The notes beneath the pieces were generated by a model that was given only the letters and a program-made list of their open reading frames with translations, made no database searches and had not been told where the DNA came from. Below, piece after piece: positions 34,648-42,966 of a stretch of 64,000 nucleotides of DNA; position 1 is the stretch's first letter; every line of letters begins with the position of its first letter. The position numbers and the translations under genes were made by a program. The DNA comes from Arenibacter catalasegens (lineage in GTDB: Bacteria > Bacteroidota > Bacteroidia > Flavobacteriales > Flavobacteriaceae). The DNA lies in contig NZ_PHQQ01000003.1 of assembly GCF_002909235.1 (NCBI RefSeq), forward strand, positions 186,001 to 250,000, in the 5' to 3' direction.

Positions 34648-35385
34648 CTACGAATCGGTTTTCTTCTTACCATTCTTTAGTACATGGTCAAAATGTGGTT
34701 CCAGATGTCGGCGCATGGCACTTCTGTAGGTCTCAGGGGTACCCACCCTTAAGTTATCCATTAGCATTCTATGGGTCACAAATTGTCCAGAGGAATACTG
34801 ATATTCGGTATTGTTCTTCCTAGATGCCTGTAAGTACTCATATTCAAAAACCGGCAATAATAAGCTTTGAAATCTTTGAACGGTAGGGTTATTGGACATT
34901 TGATATAACTTACCGTGAAAAGCAATTTCCCGGTCGAGTGAAAATCGATTTTTCTCATAACTGGTTTCCTCCTCCAAAGTCACAATTTGCTCCAATTCAT
35001 CCAAATCTTTTTGCGTTTTATGTTCAAAAAGGAAATCCGCGATACCCATTTCCAGAATAAGTCGTAGTTCAAATAAATTTCGAATTATGTCTTCCCCTAA
35101 AAGAGTGGGATCCAGAATACGTTCAAAGTTGTTTATAATATCGGGCTGGGTAAGAATCATTCCCCTATGTTTCTTGGAATCTACCATCCCCAATGTCCTT
35201 AGTCGCAATAAGGCCTCCCTCACCACCGTCCTGCTTACTCCAAATGCTTCGGAAAATTCCAATTCCTTTGGAATGGCATCTCCAGGCTTTAAATTGTTCT
35301 CCTTAAAAAATTTCAAGATTCTAATTTCGGCCTTATCTACCAAAGACAGGTTTTCCAAAGGTTCGATCTTCTTAAATGTACTCAT
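34648..35385 (-). CDS. GntR-family regulator, FadR/FCD subfamily
   Basis: A 245-residue regulator with an N-terminal winged helix (PKELEFSEAFGVSRTVVREALLRL within about 40-62, then LGMVDSKKHRGMIL) and an all-helical FCD ligand domain (LFELRLILEMGIADF, FHGKLYQMSNNPTVQRF, SAMRRHLEPHF) carrying the usual metal-binding Asp/His positions. It is divergent from the creatininase gene and convergent with the dioxygenase. TGTwATACATAA elements before nanA, the creatininase and the symporter fit the FadR-type consensus, making it the probable sialic-acid-responsive repressor, analogous to NanR. Confidence 0.92.
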   Translation of the reverse strand: MSTFKKIEPLENLSLVDKAEIRILKFFKENNLKPGDAIPKELEFSEAFGVSRTVVREALLRLRTLGMVDSKKHRGMILTQPDIINNFERILDPTLLGEDIIRNLFELRLILEMGIADFLFEHKTQKDLDELEQIVTLEEETSYEKNRFSLDREIAFHGKLYQMSNNPTVQRFQSLLLPVFEYEYLQASRKNNTEYQYSSGQFVTHRMLMDNLRVGTPETYRSAMRRHLEPHFDHVLKNGKKKTDS

Positions 35386-35503
35386 GCTTCACTACCATTA
35401 GAGTTATATTGTAACCTGTCGTAATTCACTTCCCAGGTTGCCCAATTTTATGTAATTTATGACAATATTACGACTATTTTAAGTTAATTACATACAAATT
35501 GTT

Positions 35504-35515
35504 TTATGTATTACA
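35504..35515 (-). promoter_or_regulatory. Putative GntR operator between gntR and creatininase genes
   Basis: Plus-strand TTATGTATTACA is the exact reverse complement of the 12-mer before nanA. It lies in the 237-base divergent region (35386-35622), about 108 bases from the creatininase ATG and 119 from the gntR ATG, where it could control both directions. Confidence 0.65.
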
Positions 35516-35622
35516 TATTGTCTAAAATATAAAGTACATTTCACAACGCAAGTACTGTGACAAAAACACGTCTTTGGCTACCTAAATTGGCCTCAGCAAT
35601 TAGAAACGATAAATACAAACAG

Positions 35623-36396
35623 ATGAATACAAGTCCAAGACCCTACGTTTTAGCAGAAACCAACTGGAAGACCGTAAGGGAGCAAAAGTATACGGTTGCA
35701 ATATTGCCCTGGGGTGCCACAGAGGCACACAATTACCATTTACCTTACGGAACCGATAATATATTGGCAGAAAATGCTGCCATTGCAGCAGCTAAAAAGG
35801 CCTGGTCCAAAAAAGCTAAGGTTATAGTCTTGCCCAATATTCCATTTGGAGTCAATACGGGACAAATGGATGTTGATCTGTGTATAAACATGAATCCAAG
35901 CACACAATTGGCACTTTTAAAAGACGTGGTTCAAGTGTTGGAAGCCAATAAGATCAGGAAACTAGTAATCATAAACGGACATGGCGGCAACAATTTTAAA
36001 CAGATCATAAGAGAACTAAGCATTATACACCCCAGCATCTTTGTTTGCTCCTTAAACTGGTGGCAGGTAAAAGATGGGTCCCAATTTTTTACTGAGCCCG
36101 GAGATCACGCGGGGGAATTGGAAACAGCAGTAGTAATGCACTTAAATCCAAACTTGGTACTACCCTTGGACGAGGCAGGTGAGGGAAAATCCAAAACGTT
36201 CAAAATAAGAGGATTAAAGGAAGGATGGGTTTCCGCTCAACGTAAATGGACACAGGTAACTAAGGATACAGGTGTTGGAAACCCAGAAATGGCCACACCC
36301 GAAAATGGGGCCAACTTCTTTATGGCGGTGACAGACGGTATTGCGGAATTCTTAAAGGAACTCCATGAGGTAGATGTTGATGATATGTACGAATAA
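35623..36396 (+). CDS. Creatininase-family amidohydrolase
   Basis: A 257-residue creatininase-family protein. Metal-binding features are GATEAHNYHLPYGTDN, INGHGGN, and GDHAGELETA with the conserved Glu. The family hydrolyses small cyclic amides or amide bonds and uses two metal ions (creatininase, FAPy deformylase, MftE peptidase). ATG 35623 is preferred to the GTG at 35557, which adds an unrelated extension. Its place between the GntR regulator and the sialic-acid symporter, with shared operators, suggests action on an amide of a sialic-acid derivative (inference); no such activity is known to me. Confidence 0.87.
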   Translation: MNTSPRPYVLAETNWKTVREQKYTVAILPWGATEAHNYHLPYGTDNILAENAAIAAAKKAWSKKAKVIVLPNIPFGVNTGQMDVDLCINMNPSTQLALLKDVVQVLEANKIRKLVIINGHGGNNFKQIIRELSIIHPSIFVCSLNWWQVKDGSQFFTEPGDHAGELETAVVMHLNPNLVLPLDEAGEGKSKTFKIRGLKEGWVSAQRKWTQVTKDTGVGNPEMATPENGANFFMAVTDGIAEFLKELHEVDVDDMYE

Positions 36397-36462
36397 CAGT
36401 ATCTATCTATTTGCCCCCACTGCATGCGTACAAATCTGTTAAATTAGAAATTCCAAACCATA

Positions 36463-36474
36463 TGTTATACATAA
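36463..36474 (+). promoter_or_regulatory. Putative GntR operator upstream of the mutarotase-symporter gene
   Basis: TGTTATACATAA differs by one base from the element before nanA and is placed 46 bases before the ATG at 36521. Confidence 0.55.
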
Positions 36475-36520
36475 TACTAATATTTAGAGTATATTGCCAA
36501 TCAAGTTAATTTTACCTTTC

Positions 36521-39151
36521 ATGGGCATATTTCGTAAGATTTCTATTTTTACTTTAGCACTATTAAGCACAATAACCGTTTATAGCCAAGACAGCCTAAA
36601 ACTTTCAATCGGCAATTTATCTAATCTCCCAGCTGAACCTGGGCAAGAACAGGCGTTAGGTTATGCAGGCATGATGGGCGGAGTACATGATGGCGTCATC
36701 ATAGCTGCAGGTGGAGCCAACTTCCCAGAGGCACTGCCATGGGAAGGTGGACAAAAAAAATGGAGTAATTCTATCTATATTCTAAAAGACAATGCATGGC
36801 AACTATCCAACACATCTTTGCCGTTTGCCTTAGCCTACGGAGCATCCATAAGCCTTCCTCGAGGAATTCTATGTATTGGCGGGAATAACAGTGAGAAAAC
36901 CAGTGCTTCCGTTTTTCTGTTGAGTTACAATAAGAAAACATCCGAGATATCCATTAATAATTACCCGGATCTGCCAGAACCTTTGTCCAATACGGCAGCC
37001 GTAACCAACGGAGACTATATCTATGTCATTGGAGGTCTCAAAAATGGCCAAAGCACCAACTCCTTTTATCGTCTCGATTTAAAAAACAAAACTTCCTGGG
37101 AACGACTCCCTGATTTTCCAGGCGCCCCTAGAGCCCTACATATGGCAGTAGTTCAGGAGGCCTCTGAAGCAAAAAAAATATATGTCATTGGTGGAAGGAA
37201 TGAAGTGAAGGGCAAGATTTCTAAAGCACACAGCAGCTATTTGTCCTATAATATCAAAAGCAACAGCTGGGAAGAAGAAGGGGAAATTCTTATAGATCAA
37301 AAACCAAGGGTCTTGATGGGTGCTTCAGCCGAAGCCATAGGATCTATGCACATTATGATTTATGGGGGTTCTGATGAGCTATTATTCAATCAACTGGAAA
37401 ATTATGGCTTAAAAATACCCGAAGAGACCAATGATTCCATACGGCAGAATTTAATTCAATCTCGAAATAAAATACTAAATAACCATTCTGGTTTCAGTAA
37501 AAACATACTAGCCTACAATACCATTACCAAAAAGTGGTTTATCCATGATAGTCTAGCGACTCAAATCCCGGTTACCGCATTATCCTTCAAGAATCAGGAG
37601 GATTTTGTAATCGTTTCTGGTGAGATATCGCCTGGAATACGCACTCCAAAAGTACAAAGCTTCAATATTGCGGATGCCGCACATCCTTTTGGAGTTCTAA
37701 ATTACAGTATACTGGCGGCCTATTTATGTATATCTGTACTTATAGGGCTTTATTTTTCCAGAAAACAACGCTCTACGGAGGATTACTTTACTGGCGGTGG
37801 ACGCATACCTTGGTGGGCGTCTGGGCTAAGTGTATTTGGAACACTGCTAAGCGCCATTACGTTTATGGCCATACCTGCAAAAGCCTTTATTACAGATTGG
37901 TCCTATTTTATGCTCAATATGGCAGCCATTTTGATCACCCCTGTTATTGCATATATATTTATCCCATATTTTGCCAAACTCCGAATCACAACAGCTTACG
38001 AATTTTTGGAGAATCGGTTTAATTATACGGCCAGGGCTTTAGGAAGTCTGTCGTTCATTTTGTTTCAATTGGGACGGATAGGGATTGTACTATTGCTTCC
38101 TTCCTTGGCAGTATCCATAGTTACGGGTATACCGGTTGAGGCCTGCATATTAATAATGGGGATACTATGCATTATATACACCGCTTTCGGGGGTATTGAA
38201 GCGGTAATCTGGACCGATGTTTTACAGGTAGTAGTACTAATGGGGGGCAGTGTTTTAGCTGTTATTTGGATTATGCTCCATACAGAAGCAAACTTGGGTG
38301 AAATGATAGATTATGCCTCGGACTCCAATAAGTTCAACATTATGAACATGAAACTCAATTTTACAGATTCCACTTTCTGGGTCGTTTTTATTGGAGGATT
38401 GGCATCGGCCTTAGTAACTCAAGGTACAGACCAAACCATTGTTCAGCGTTATCTGACAAGCAGTAATATAAGGGATTCTCAGAAAACAGTCTACACCAAC
38501 GCCATTTTGACCTTGCCGGCTACCATAATATTTTTTGGTATTGGAACCTTGTTGTTTATATTTTATTCACAGATGCCAGATCGGTTATCCCCATCCATAA
38601 CCAACAACGACTCCATTTTTCCTTGGTATATTGTTAAAGAACTTCCAACAGGAGTGTCAGGTCTTCTAGTTGCAGGAATTTTTTCGGCGGCCATGTCAAG
38701 CATCAGTAGTAGCCTAAACTCGGTTTCTACTGCTTTCTGTAGCGACTTTTACAAGCATTTTCGTCCTGAAATAGCCGATTTGCGCCTACTGCGTATTGCT
38801 AGGGTGGCGACCATAACCACAGGTATATTAGGTGTGCTGTTTGCCTTATGGATGGCCAGCTCTAACATTAAATCCTTATGGGATGAATTCTACAGATACC
38901 TTGGTCTGTTTACGGGAGGACTAGGAGGCATGTTCCTTTTGGGCATGCTGACGAAAAAAGCCAATGCCAAAGGCACACTCATCGGATTTGTTATAAGTGG
39001 GTTTTTAATCTACTATATAAGCAACTACACCACTATAAACTTTTTAATGTACGCCTTTTTTGGATTGGTATCCTGTTTTGTTTTTGGTTATGTATTTAGC
39101 TTGATATTTAAGGACAAAAAACATATGGACCCCAAAAAACAGAGTTTCTAA
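36521..39151 (+). CDS. Fusion of NanM-like kelch mutarotase with sodium/solute symporter
   Basis: An 876-residue two-domain membrane protein. After a signal/anchor (about 5-22) comes a six-bladed kelch domain (about 35-385) of the YjhT/NanM cyclically permuted mutarotase type: GMMGGVHDGVIIAAGGANFP, YVIGGLKNG, YVIGGRNEVKG and MIYGGSDELL. NanM epimerises alpha- to beta-N-acetylneuraminate. From about residue 393 there follow about 13 membrane segments of the SSS family, with YFTGGGRIPWW, YTAFGGIEAVIWTDVLQ and SAAMSSISSSLNSVSTAF. A periplasmic mutarotase tied to the importer could hand over the preferred anomer directly. ATG 36521 is preferred over TTG 36494. No kinase or deacetylase gene follows. 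Confidence 0.9.
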   Translation: MGIFRKISIFTLALLSTITVYSQDSLKLSIGNLSNLPAEPGQEQALGYAGMMGGVHDGVIIAAGGANFPEALPWEGGQKKWSNSIYILKDNAWQLSNTSLPFALAYGASISLPRGILCIGGNNSEKTSASVFLLSYNKKTSEISINNYPDLPEPLSNTAAVTNGDYIYVIGGLKNGQSTNSFYRLDLKNKTSWERLPDFPGAPRALHMAVVQEASEAKKIYVIGGRNEVKGKISKAHSSYLSYNIKSNSWEEEGEILIDQKPRVLMGASAEAIGSMHIMIYGGSDELLFNQLENYGLKIPEETNDSIRQNLIQSRNKILNNHSGFSKNILAYNTITKKWFIHDSLATQIPVTALSFKNQEDFVIVSGEISPGIRTPKVQSFNIADAAHPFGVLNYSILAAYLCISVLIGLYFSRKQRSTEDYFTGGGRIPWWASGLSVFGTLLSAITFMAIPAKAFITDWSYFMLNMAAILITPVIAYIFIPYFAKLRITTAYEFLENRFNYTARALGSLSFILFQLGRIGIVLLLPSLAVSIVTGIPVEACILIMGILCIIYTAFGGIEAVIWTDVLQVVVLMGGSVLAVIWIMLHTEANLGEMIDYASDSNKFNIMNMKLNFTDSTFWVVFIGGLASALVTQGTDQTIVQRYLTSSNIRDSQKTVYTNAILTLPATIIFFGIGTLLFIFYSQMPDRLSPSITNNDSIFPWYIVKELPTGVSGLLVAGIFSAAMSSISSSLNSVSTAFCSDFYKHFRPEIADLRLLRIARVATITTGILGVLFALWMASSNIKSLWDEFYRYLGLFTGGLGGMFLLGMLTKKANAKGTLIGFVISGFLIYYISNYTTINFLMYAFFGLVSCFVFGYVFSLIFKDKKHMDPKKQSF

Positions 39152-39234
39152 CTAAACCAATGCCCCAGTCATTATCTAATTTAATAAGGGCCAAAATAGA
39201 AACGATAAAGAACATCATAAACCAAGAGTACCCC

Positions 39235-40143
39235 CTAGTTAGAAACATGTTCCAATTCCAGTAAAGCGCCATCATTTTCCCTCTTTAACTTCCACCGTCT
39301 ATGGCTCCACAACCACAGCTCGGGAGCACTAACAATAGCCTGTTCCAATTGTTGTGCGTATTTCTCCAAAATTTCAAAATTGCTTCTTAATTGTGGCTGG
39401 TCGTCTATAATCCGAAATTCCAATTCGTAATAACCTCTTTTCAATTTTTTGAAGAAAGGAAATAGCACCACCTGATCTGTTTTTTTGGCAATCTTATCGG
39501 CACCAACAAAAAAGGCAGTATCCTGATTTAAAAAATTATACCAGTATTTGGAACTATTTTTTGTTGGACTTTGATCACCGATCATACAATTTAAGGAAAG
39601 TTCCTTCCTTTGATGATTGTCTAAAATGGTCCTAAATCCCTTGTCCGATTCCACACAATTTACACCAAACCTTTCCCGCATATTTTTGAACAACTCCTCA
39701 AAATACTTGTTTTTGATAGGCTTGTAAAACGTATTTGAAGTATAGGGAAACATCAAGGGCAAAAAAACCAACCATTCCCAATTGCCTTGATGACCTGTAT
39801 ACATGAGAATACTTCTATCGTCATTAATATATTGCTGGATCAGCTCTGGGTTCTTAATGAGCAAACGTTTTTTTATGGCCTTCTCTCCTATCGTCAACCT
39901 TTTAAAGGATTCCAAAGCAATATCGCAGAAATGCCTGTAAAAATCTTTGCCTATTTGTTTTATTTTATCATCACTCTTAGAGGGAAAAGAATTCCTTAAA
40001 TTATTGAATACTACCTTTTTTCGGTATCCCACTACATGATATACCAAAAAATACATAAAATCCGAGACTATATAAAGAGCCCACATCGGAAGTAAGGAAA
40101 TAGCATAAAAGGGGAGAAATTTAAATCTTGAAAGGTATTTCAT
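39235..40143 (-). CDS. LpxL/HtrB-like lysophospholipid acyltransferase
   Basis: A 302-residue membrane-associated acyltransferase of the lipid A late-acyltransferase family. It has an N-terminal hydrophobic anchor (FYAISLLPMWALYIVSDFMYF), the catalytic H-x4-E motif in YTGHQGNWEW, CMIGDQSPTK and a C-terminal APELWLWSHRRWK typical of HtrB. It transfers a secondary acyl chain in lipid A or ornithine-lipid synthesis at the inner membrane. ATG 40143 is preferred to the TTG at 40167. It stands alone, convergent with the symporter gene. Confidence 0.9.
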   Translation of the reverse strand: MKYLSRFKFLPFYAISLLPMWALYIVSDFMYFLVYHVVGYRKKVVFNNLRNSFPSKSDDKIKQIGKDFYRHFCDIALESFKRLTIGEKAIKKRLLIKNPELIQQYINDDRSILMYTGHQGNWEWLVFLPLMFPYTSNTFYKPIKNKYFEELFKNMRERFGVNCVESDKGFRTILDNHQRKELSLNCMIGDQSPTKNSSKYWYNFLNQDTAFFVGADKIAKKTDQVVLFPFFKKLKRGYYELEFRIIDDQPQLRSNFEILEKYAQQLEQAIVSAPELWLWSHRRWKLKRENDGALLELEHVSN

Positions 40144-40207
40144 CCTGTTTTGATTTAAGTATTCCAAATAATGACATACAATTATAAAACACCATGGTTA
40201 AAGTGTT

Positions 40208-40738
40208 TTAAAAGGACTGAAAACTAAATTTTTGTCCTCCCACAGAAGCATCGGCCATAAGACCCGCTTTGGGCAGCACGAAAACTGCCACCCCATCCCT
40301 GTATTTAGCATTGAGGCCAATTCCCGACTTTAGTGCCACTGCCGATACTTCGGCCGCAAAGCTAAAATTTCCCTGTTTAAATTCGCTTAAAGCGGTATCG
40401 TCCTCAAAGAATATAACCTCTATTATTGCCTGCCCACCAGCCTGAAGACCAATATTCAATTTTTTTAACCCTGCTACTCCAATGACCTCCCCATTTTCGT
40501 ACACAGCACCATTCCCAGAAGCCCCTCCTACTACAAATCCGCCCTTACCTACGTTAGGGAAAATTACATATCCTGCAGAGTCATCAAATAAACTTTGTAA
40601 TCCGGATTGTGCTTTTAGCAAAGTTTTTTTTGCCTTAGTGGCATCATTCATTATTTTTTTATCCTTCCTAGTCTGCGAGGTTAACGAAACCGAAATTAAC
40701 AATGCAAATAGTACCGTAGTCAATTTTAAGATTTTCAT
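40208..40738 (-). CDS. SYLF-domain (Ysc84-type) lipid-binding protein, exported
   Basis: A 176-residue protein with signal peptide (LTTVLFALLISVSLTSQ) and a SYLF/Ysc84-like domain: LFDDSAGYVIFPNVGKGGFVVGGASG, AGGQAIIEVIFFED and YRDGVAVFVLPKAGLMADASVGGQKF. Bacterial members are small exported, probably periplasmic or membrane-associated proteins. Function is not established. I choose ATG 40738; a GTG at 40840 would place 34 residues ahead of the signal peptide. It lies 64 bases upstream of the acyltransferase on the same strand. Confidence 0.88.
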   Translation of the reverse strand: MKILKLTTVLFALLISVSLTSQTRKDKKIMNDATKAKKTLLKAQSGLQSLFDDSAGYVIFPNVGKGGFVVGGASGNGAVYENGEVIGVAGLKKLNIGLQAGGQAIIEVIFFEDDTALSEFKQGNFSFAAEVSAVALKSGIGLNAKYRDGVAVFVLPKAGLMADASVGGQKFSFQSF

Positions 40739-41365
40739 ATTATTGGGATTTATTATCATTTGTACGTCAAAATTAGAAATACTTACCGATTTCCATGAAA
40801 TTTGAAACGGTAAGAATTTGTTAATACCGTTTAACACCACATCTAAGTTGTTGATTTTTAGATAATTAAAATCATCTTATTACTGCTAAAGGAATACAAA
40901 GGTCTGATCCAATCAAAACCAATTGAAAATAATGCTGAATGTTGTAGATCAGATGAAGAGGTAAAACCATTTGGAAATTGAATTCTGAAATGACCAGATA
41001 ATCGGCTCACAACAGGGAACTTAAAATCGCGCCTATTTAAATTGGTTACCAAAGTCACGAAGAACGACAAAAGAAATTGGTTGCTGAACTGAGCGGACCA
41101 ATCAAAAATCACCAATTATTTCTGTTATCCTATAGTCGGGCTATTATAGCAATGGTCGCATTTTCGCTTGACTTAGCGCCTATCCCCTCCCACCACTCCC
41201 AAACTATGTCAAAACCCCTGTAATAGTCAGTTTTAACAAAGTTTGGGAGTATTTTGCAATTTATTTAAGAAGTTTTGGAGCAACCTTTGTACCGATAAAA
41301 TATCTAAGTAAAAAAATCGTTTATAGTTGATCTAATTTTTAGACAATCTAAAATCATTACAAATT
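40739..41365. other. Intergenic region with an 11-bp inverted repeat
   Basis: There is no convincing gene in these 627 bases; an 85-codon minus-strand frame (40858-41115) has no recognisable features. ACTCCCAAACT at 41195-41205 is exactly mirrored by AGTTTGGGAGT at 41240-41250 with 34 bases between, followed by TATTTTG. It may be a long-looped hairpin, but one such repeat per window is near chance. Confidence 0.4.
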
Positions 41366-41488
41366 ATGGAAATAGTGTCCCCCATTGTAAAGCTCATAGA
41401 AAATAACCCATTTGTCTCTATTGTGTTTTGTTTGCTAATAGCCTTAGCATTAGTTACCTACAAATTAGTTAAAAGTAGAAGGGTTTAA
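41366..41488 (+). CDS. Small single-span membrane protein (40 residues)
   Basis: ATG 41366 to TAA 41488 encodes 40 residues: a short amphipathic N-terminus (MEIVSPIVKLIENNP), one hydrophobic helix (about 16-31, FVSIVFCLLIALALVT) and a basic tail (YKLVKSRRV), a classic N-out/C-in small membrane protein by the positive-inside rule. A strong rho-independent terminator starts 11 bases after the stop, which supports a real, independently transcribed gene. No family is recognised. Confidence 0.6.
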   Translation: MEIVSPIVKLIENNPFVSIVFCLLIALALVTYKLVKSRRV

Positions 41489-41498
41489 TCAATATTAC

Positions 41499-41535
41499 TA
41501 GGGATGGGCTTAAAAAACCATCCCTATATTTTTTA
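41499..41535 (+). terminator. Rho-independent terminator after the 40-residue protein
   Basis: A perfect 9-bp stem TAGGGATGG/CCATCCCTA (41499-41507 with 41518-41526), 10-base loop, then TATTTTTTAA. Confidence 0.88.
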
Positions 41536-41699
41536 ATGGAATAACTAAAAATGACGCTAGTCTGCCATGTTGATACATTAACCTTTTTCTCCCTTAATTG
41601 ACCATTATTGGTTTTCCCTACTGTTTTTGAACTGGCTTAAAACAAAGCCAAGACAACACAAAAAAAGAGACACCAACTTTTTAAAAGATTGTGCTTCCC

Positions 41700-42869
41700 T
41701 TATTTAGCAGAAAATTTAAAGGTAGTTTTTGAGCTATACGTTTCCCCAGGATTTAGTATGACCGATGGAAAATCGAATTGATTTGGTGAATCCGGATAGT
41801 GCTGTGTCTCCAGACAAAATCCACTTCTTTTTTTATAGGTTCCTCCTAGCTTGGCGGGAAGCGTACCGTCCAGAAAATTACCAGAATAAAACTGTACGCC
41901 CGGTTCAGTGGTGAACACTTCCAAAACCCGGCCACTTGCTGGATCATAAGCCGTTCCAACCAATCGATGTCCTTTGTCTTGACCGTTTAAAATCCAGCAG
42001 TGATCATAACCGCCGCCTTTCTTTAATTGATCATCGTCCGCCTCTATCCTGCTTCCTATAGATGTTGGTTTTCTAAAATCGAACGGAGTGTTTTCCACAT
42101 CAGCAATTTCCCCAGTGGGGATTAGGGTATTATCTACCGGAAGATATTTATCGGCATTCAAACTAAGGACCTGATCAAGAACAGTTTTGGAAAAATCCCC
42201 TGAAAGATTAAAATAACTGTGATTGGTAAGGTTTACTATTGTTTTTTTATCTGTGGTTGCCTCATAGGCCATATCCAAAGAATTGTCCTCCTTAAGCGTG
42301 TAGGTAACCGTGGTATTCAAGCTCCCAGGATAGCCTTCCTCCATATCCTTGCTCACATAAACCAATTTTAAGGCTGCAAAATTTTCGCCTGTTTCCTCGG
42401 ATGCCTTCCAAACCACTTTATCAAAACCTTTAATACCTCCATGCAAATGGTTTTCTCCATTGTTAATGGCCAAACTATAATTAGTACCGTCTAAGGAAAA
42501 TTTTCCTTTGGCTATCCTGTTTCCATATCTGCCAATAATTGCACCAAAATACGGGCTACTCTCTAAGTATTGATCTAGGTTATCATACCCTAAAACCACA
42601 TCTTCTAAAACACCTTCCTTGTTTGGAACTTTGATGGAAGTAATAATTCCACCATAGGTTATTATATCCACGGTCATCCCTGAACTATTTTTAAGGGTAT
42701 AGCGGTCTACCTTTCCCCCATCAGGCGTAGTCCCAAATTCGTTTTTTTCAAGGCTCACTTTTTTAATCTTTTGGGTTACTTCCTTTTTCTTTTCGTCTTT
42801 ACACATTACGCTTAGAATTAACATCCCTACTATGGATAGACCATAAAAAAATTGTTTTATAAACTTCAT
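41700..42869 (-). CDS. galM: Aldose 1-epimerase (galactose mutarotase), exported
   Basis: A 389-residue GalM-family protein. It has NRIAKGKFSLDGTNYSLAIN, NHLHGGIKGFDKVVW, LTNHSYFNLSG with the catalytic His, GGYDHCWIL and a C-terminal QFYSGNFLDG segment with FCLETQHYPDSPN. It interconverts anomers of hexoses. An N-terminal hydrophobic stretch ending in VMCKDEKKK may be a lipoprotein signal with a non-ideal lipobox, so it probably acts in the periplasm. ATG 42869 is preferred over TTG 42929. No sugar operon surrounds it. Confidence 0.93.
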   Translation of the reverse strand: MKFIKQFFYGLSIVGMLILSVMCKDEKKKEVTQKIKKVSLEKNEFGTTPDGGKVDRYTLKNSSGMTVDIITYGGIITSIKVPNKEGVLEDVVLGYDNLDQYLESSPYFGAIIGRYGNRIAKGKFSLDGTNYSLAINNGENHLHGGIKGFDKVVWKASEETGENFAALKLVYVSKDMEEGYPGSLNTTVTYTLKEDNSLDMAYEATTDKKTIVNLTNHSYFNLSGDFSKTVLDQVLSLNADKYLPVDNTLIPTGEIADVENTPFDFRKPTSIGSRIEADDDQLKKGGGYDHCWILNGQDKGHRLVGTAYDPASGRVLEVFTTEPGVQFYSGNFLDGTLPAKLGGTYKKRSGFCLETQHYPDSPNQFDFPSVILNPGETYSSKTTFKFSAK

Positions 42870-42966
42870 ATTATTTACTTGGCAGATTAAGTTGATGCTG
42901 AAATAATTGGTAATATACAAAACGAACAAGCACTATATTTTAATTCGAAAAAACCTTTTAAAAGAA

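Noticed and set aside
39160-39264. 34-codon plus-strand frame MPQSLSNLIRAK... between symporter and acyltransferase
   Set aside because: Overlaps the end of the acyltransferase gene on the other strand and has no recognisable features or terminator.
40858-41115. 85-codon minus-strand frame
   Set aside because: No family features, no plausible start context, lies in a region that looks non-coding on both strands.
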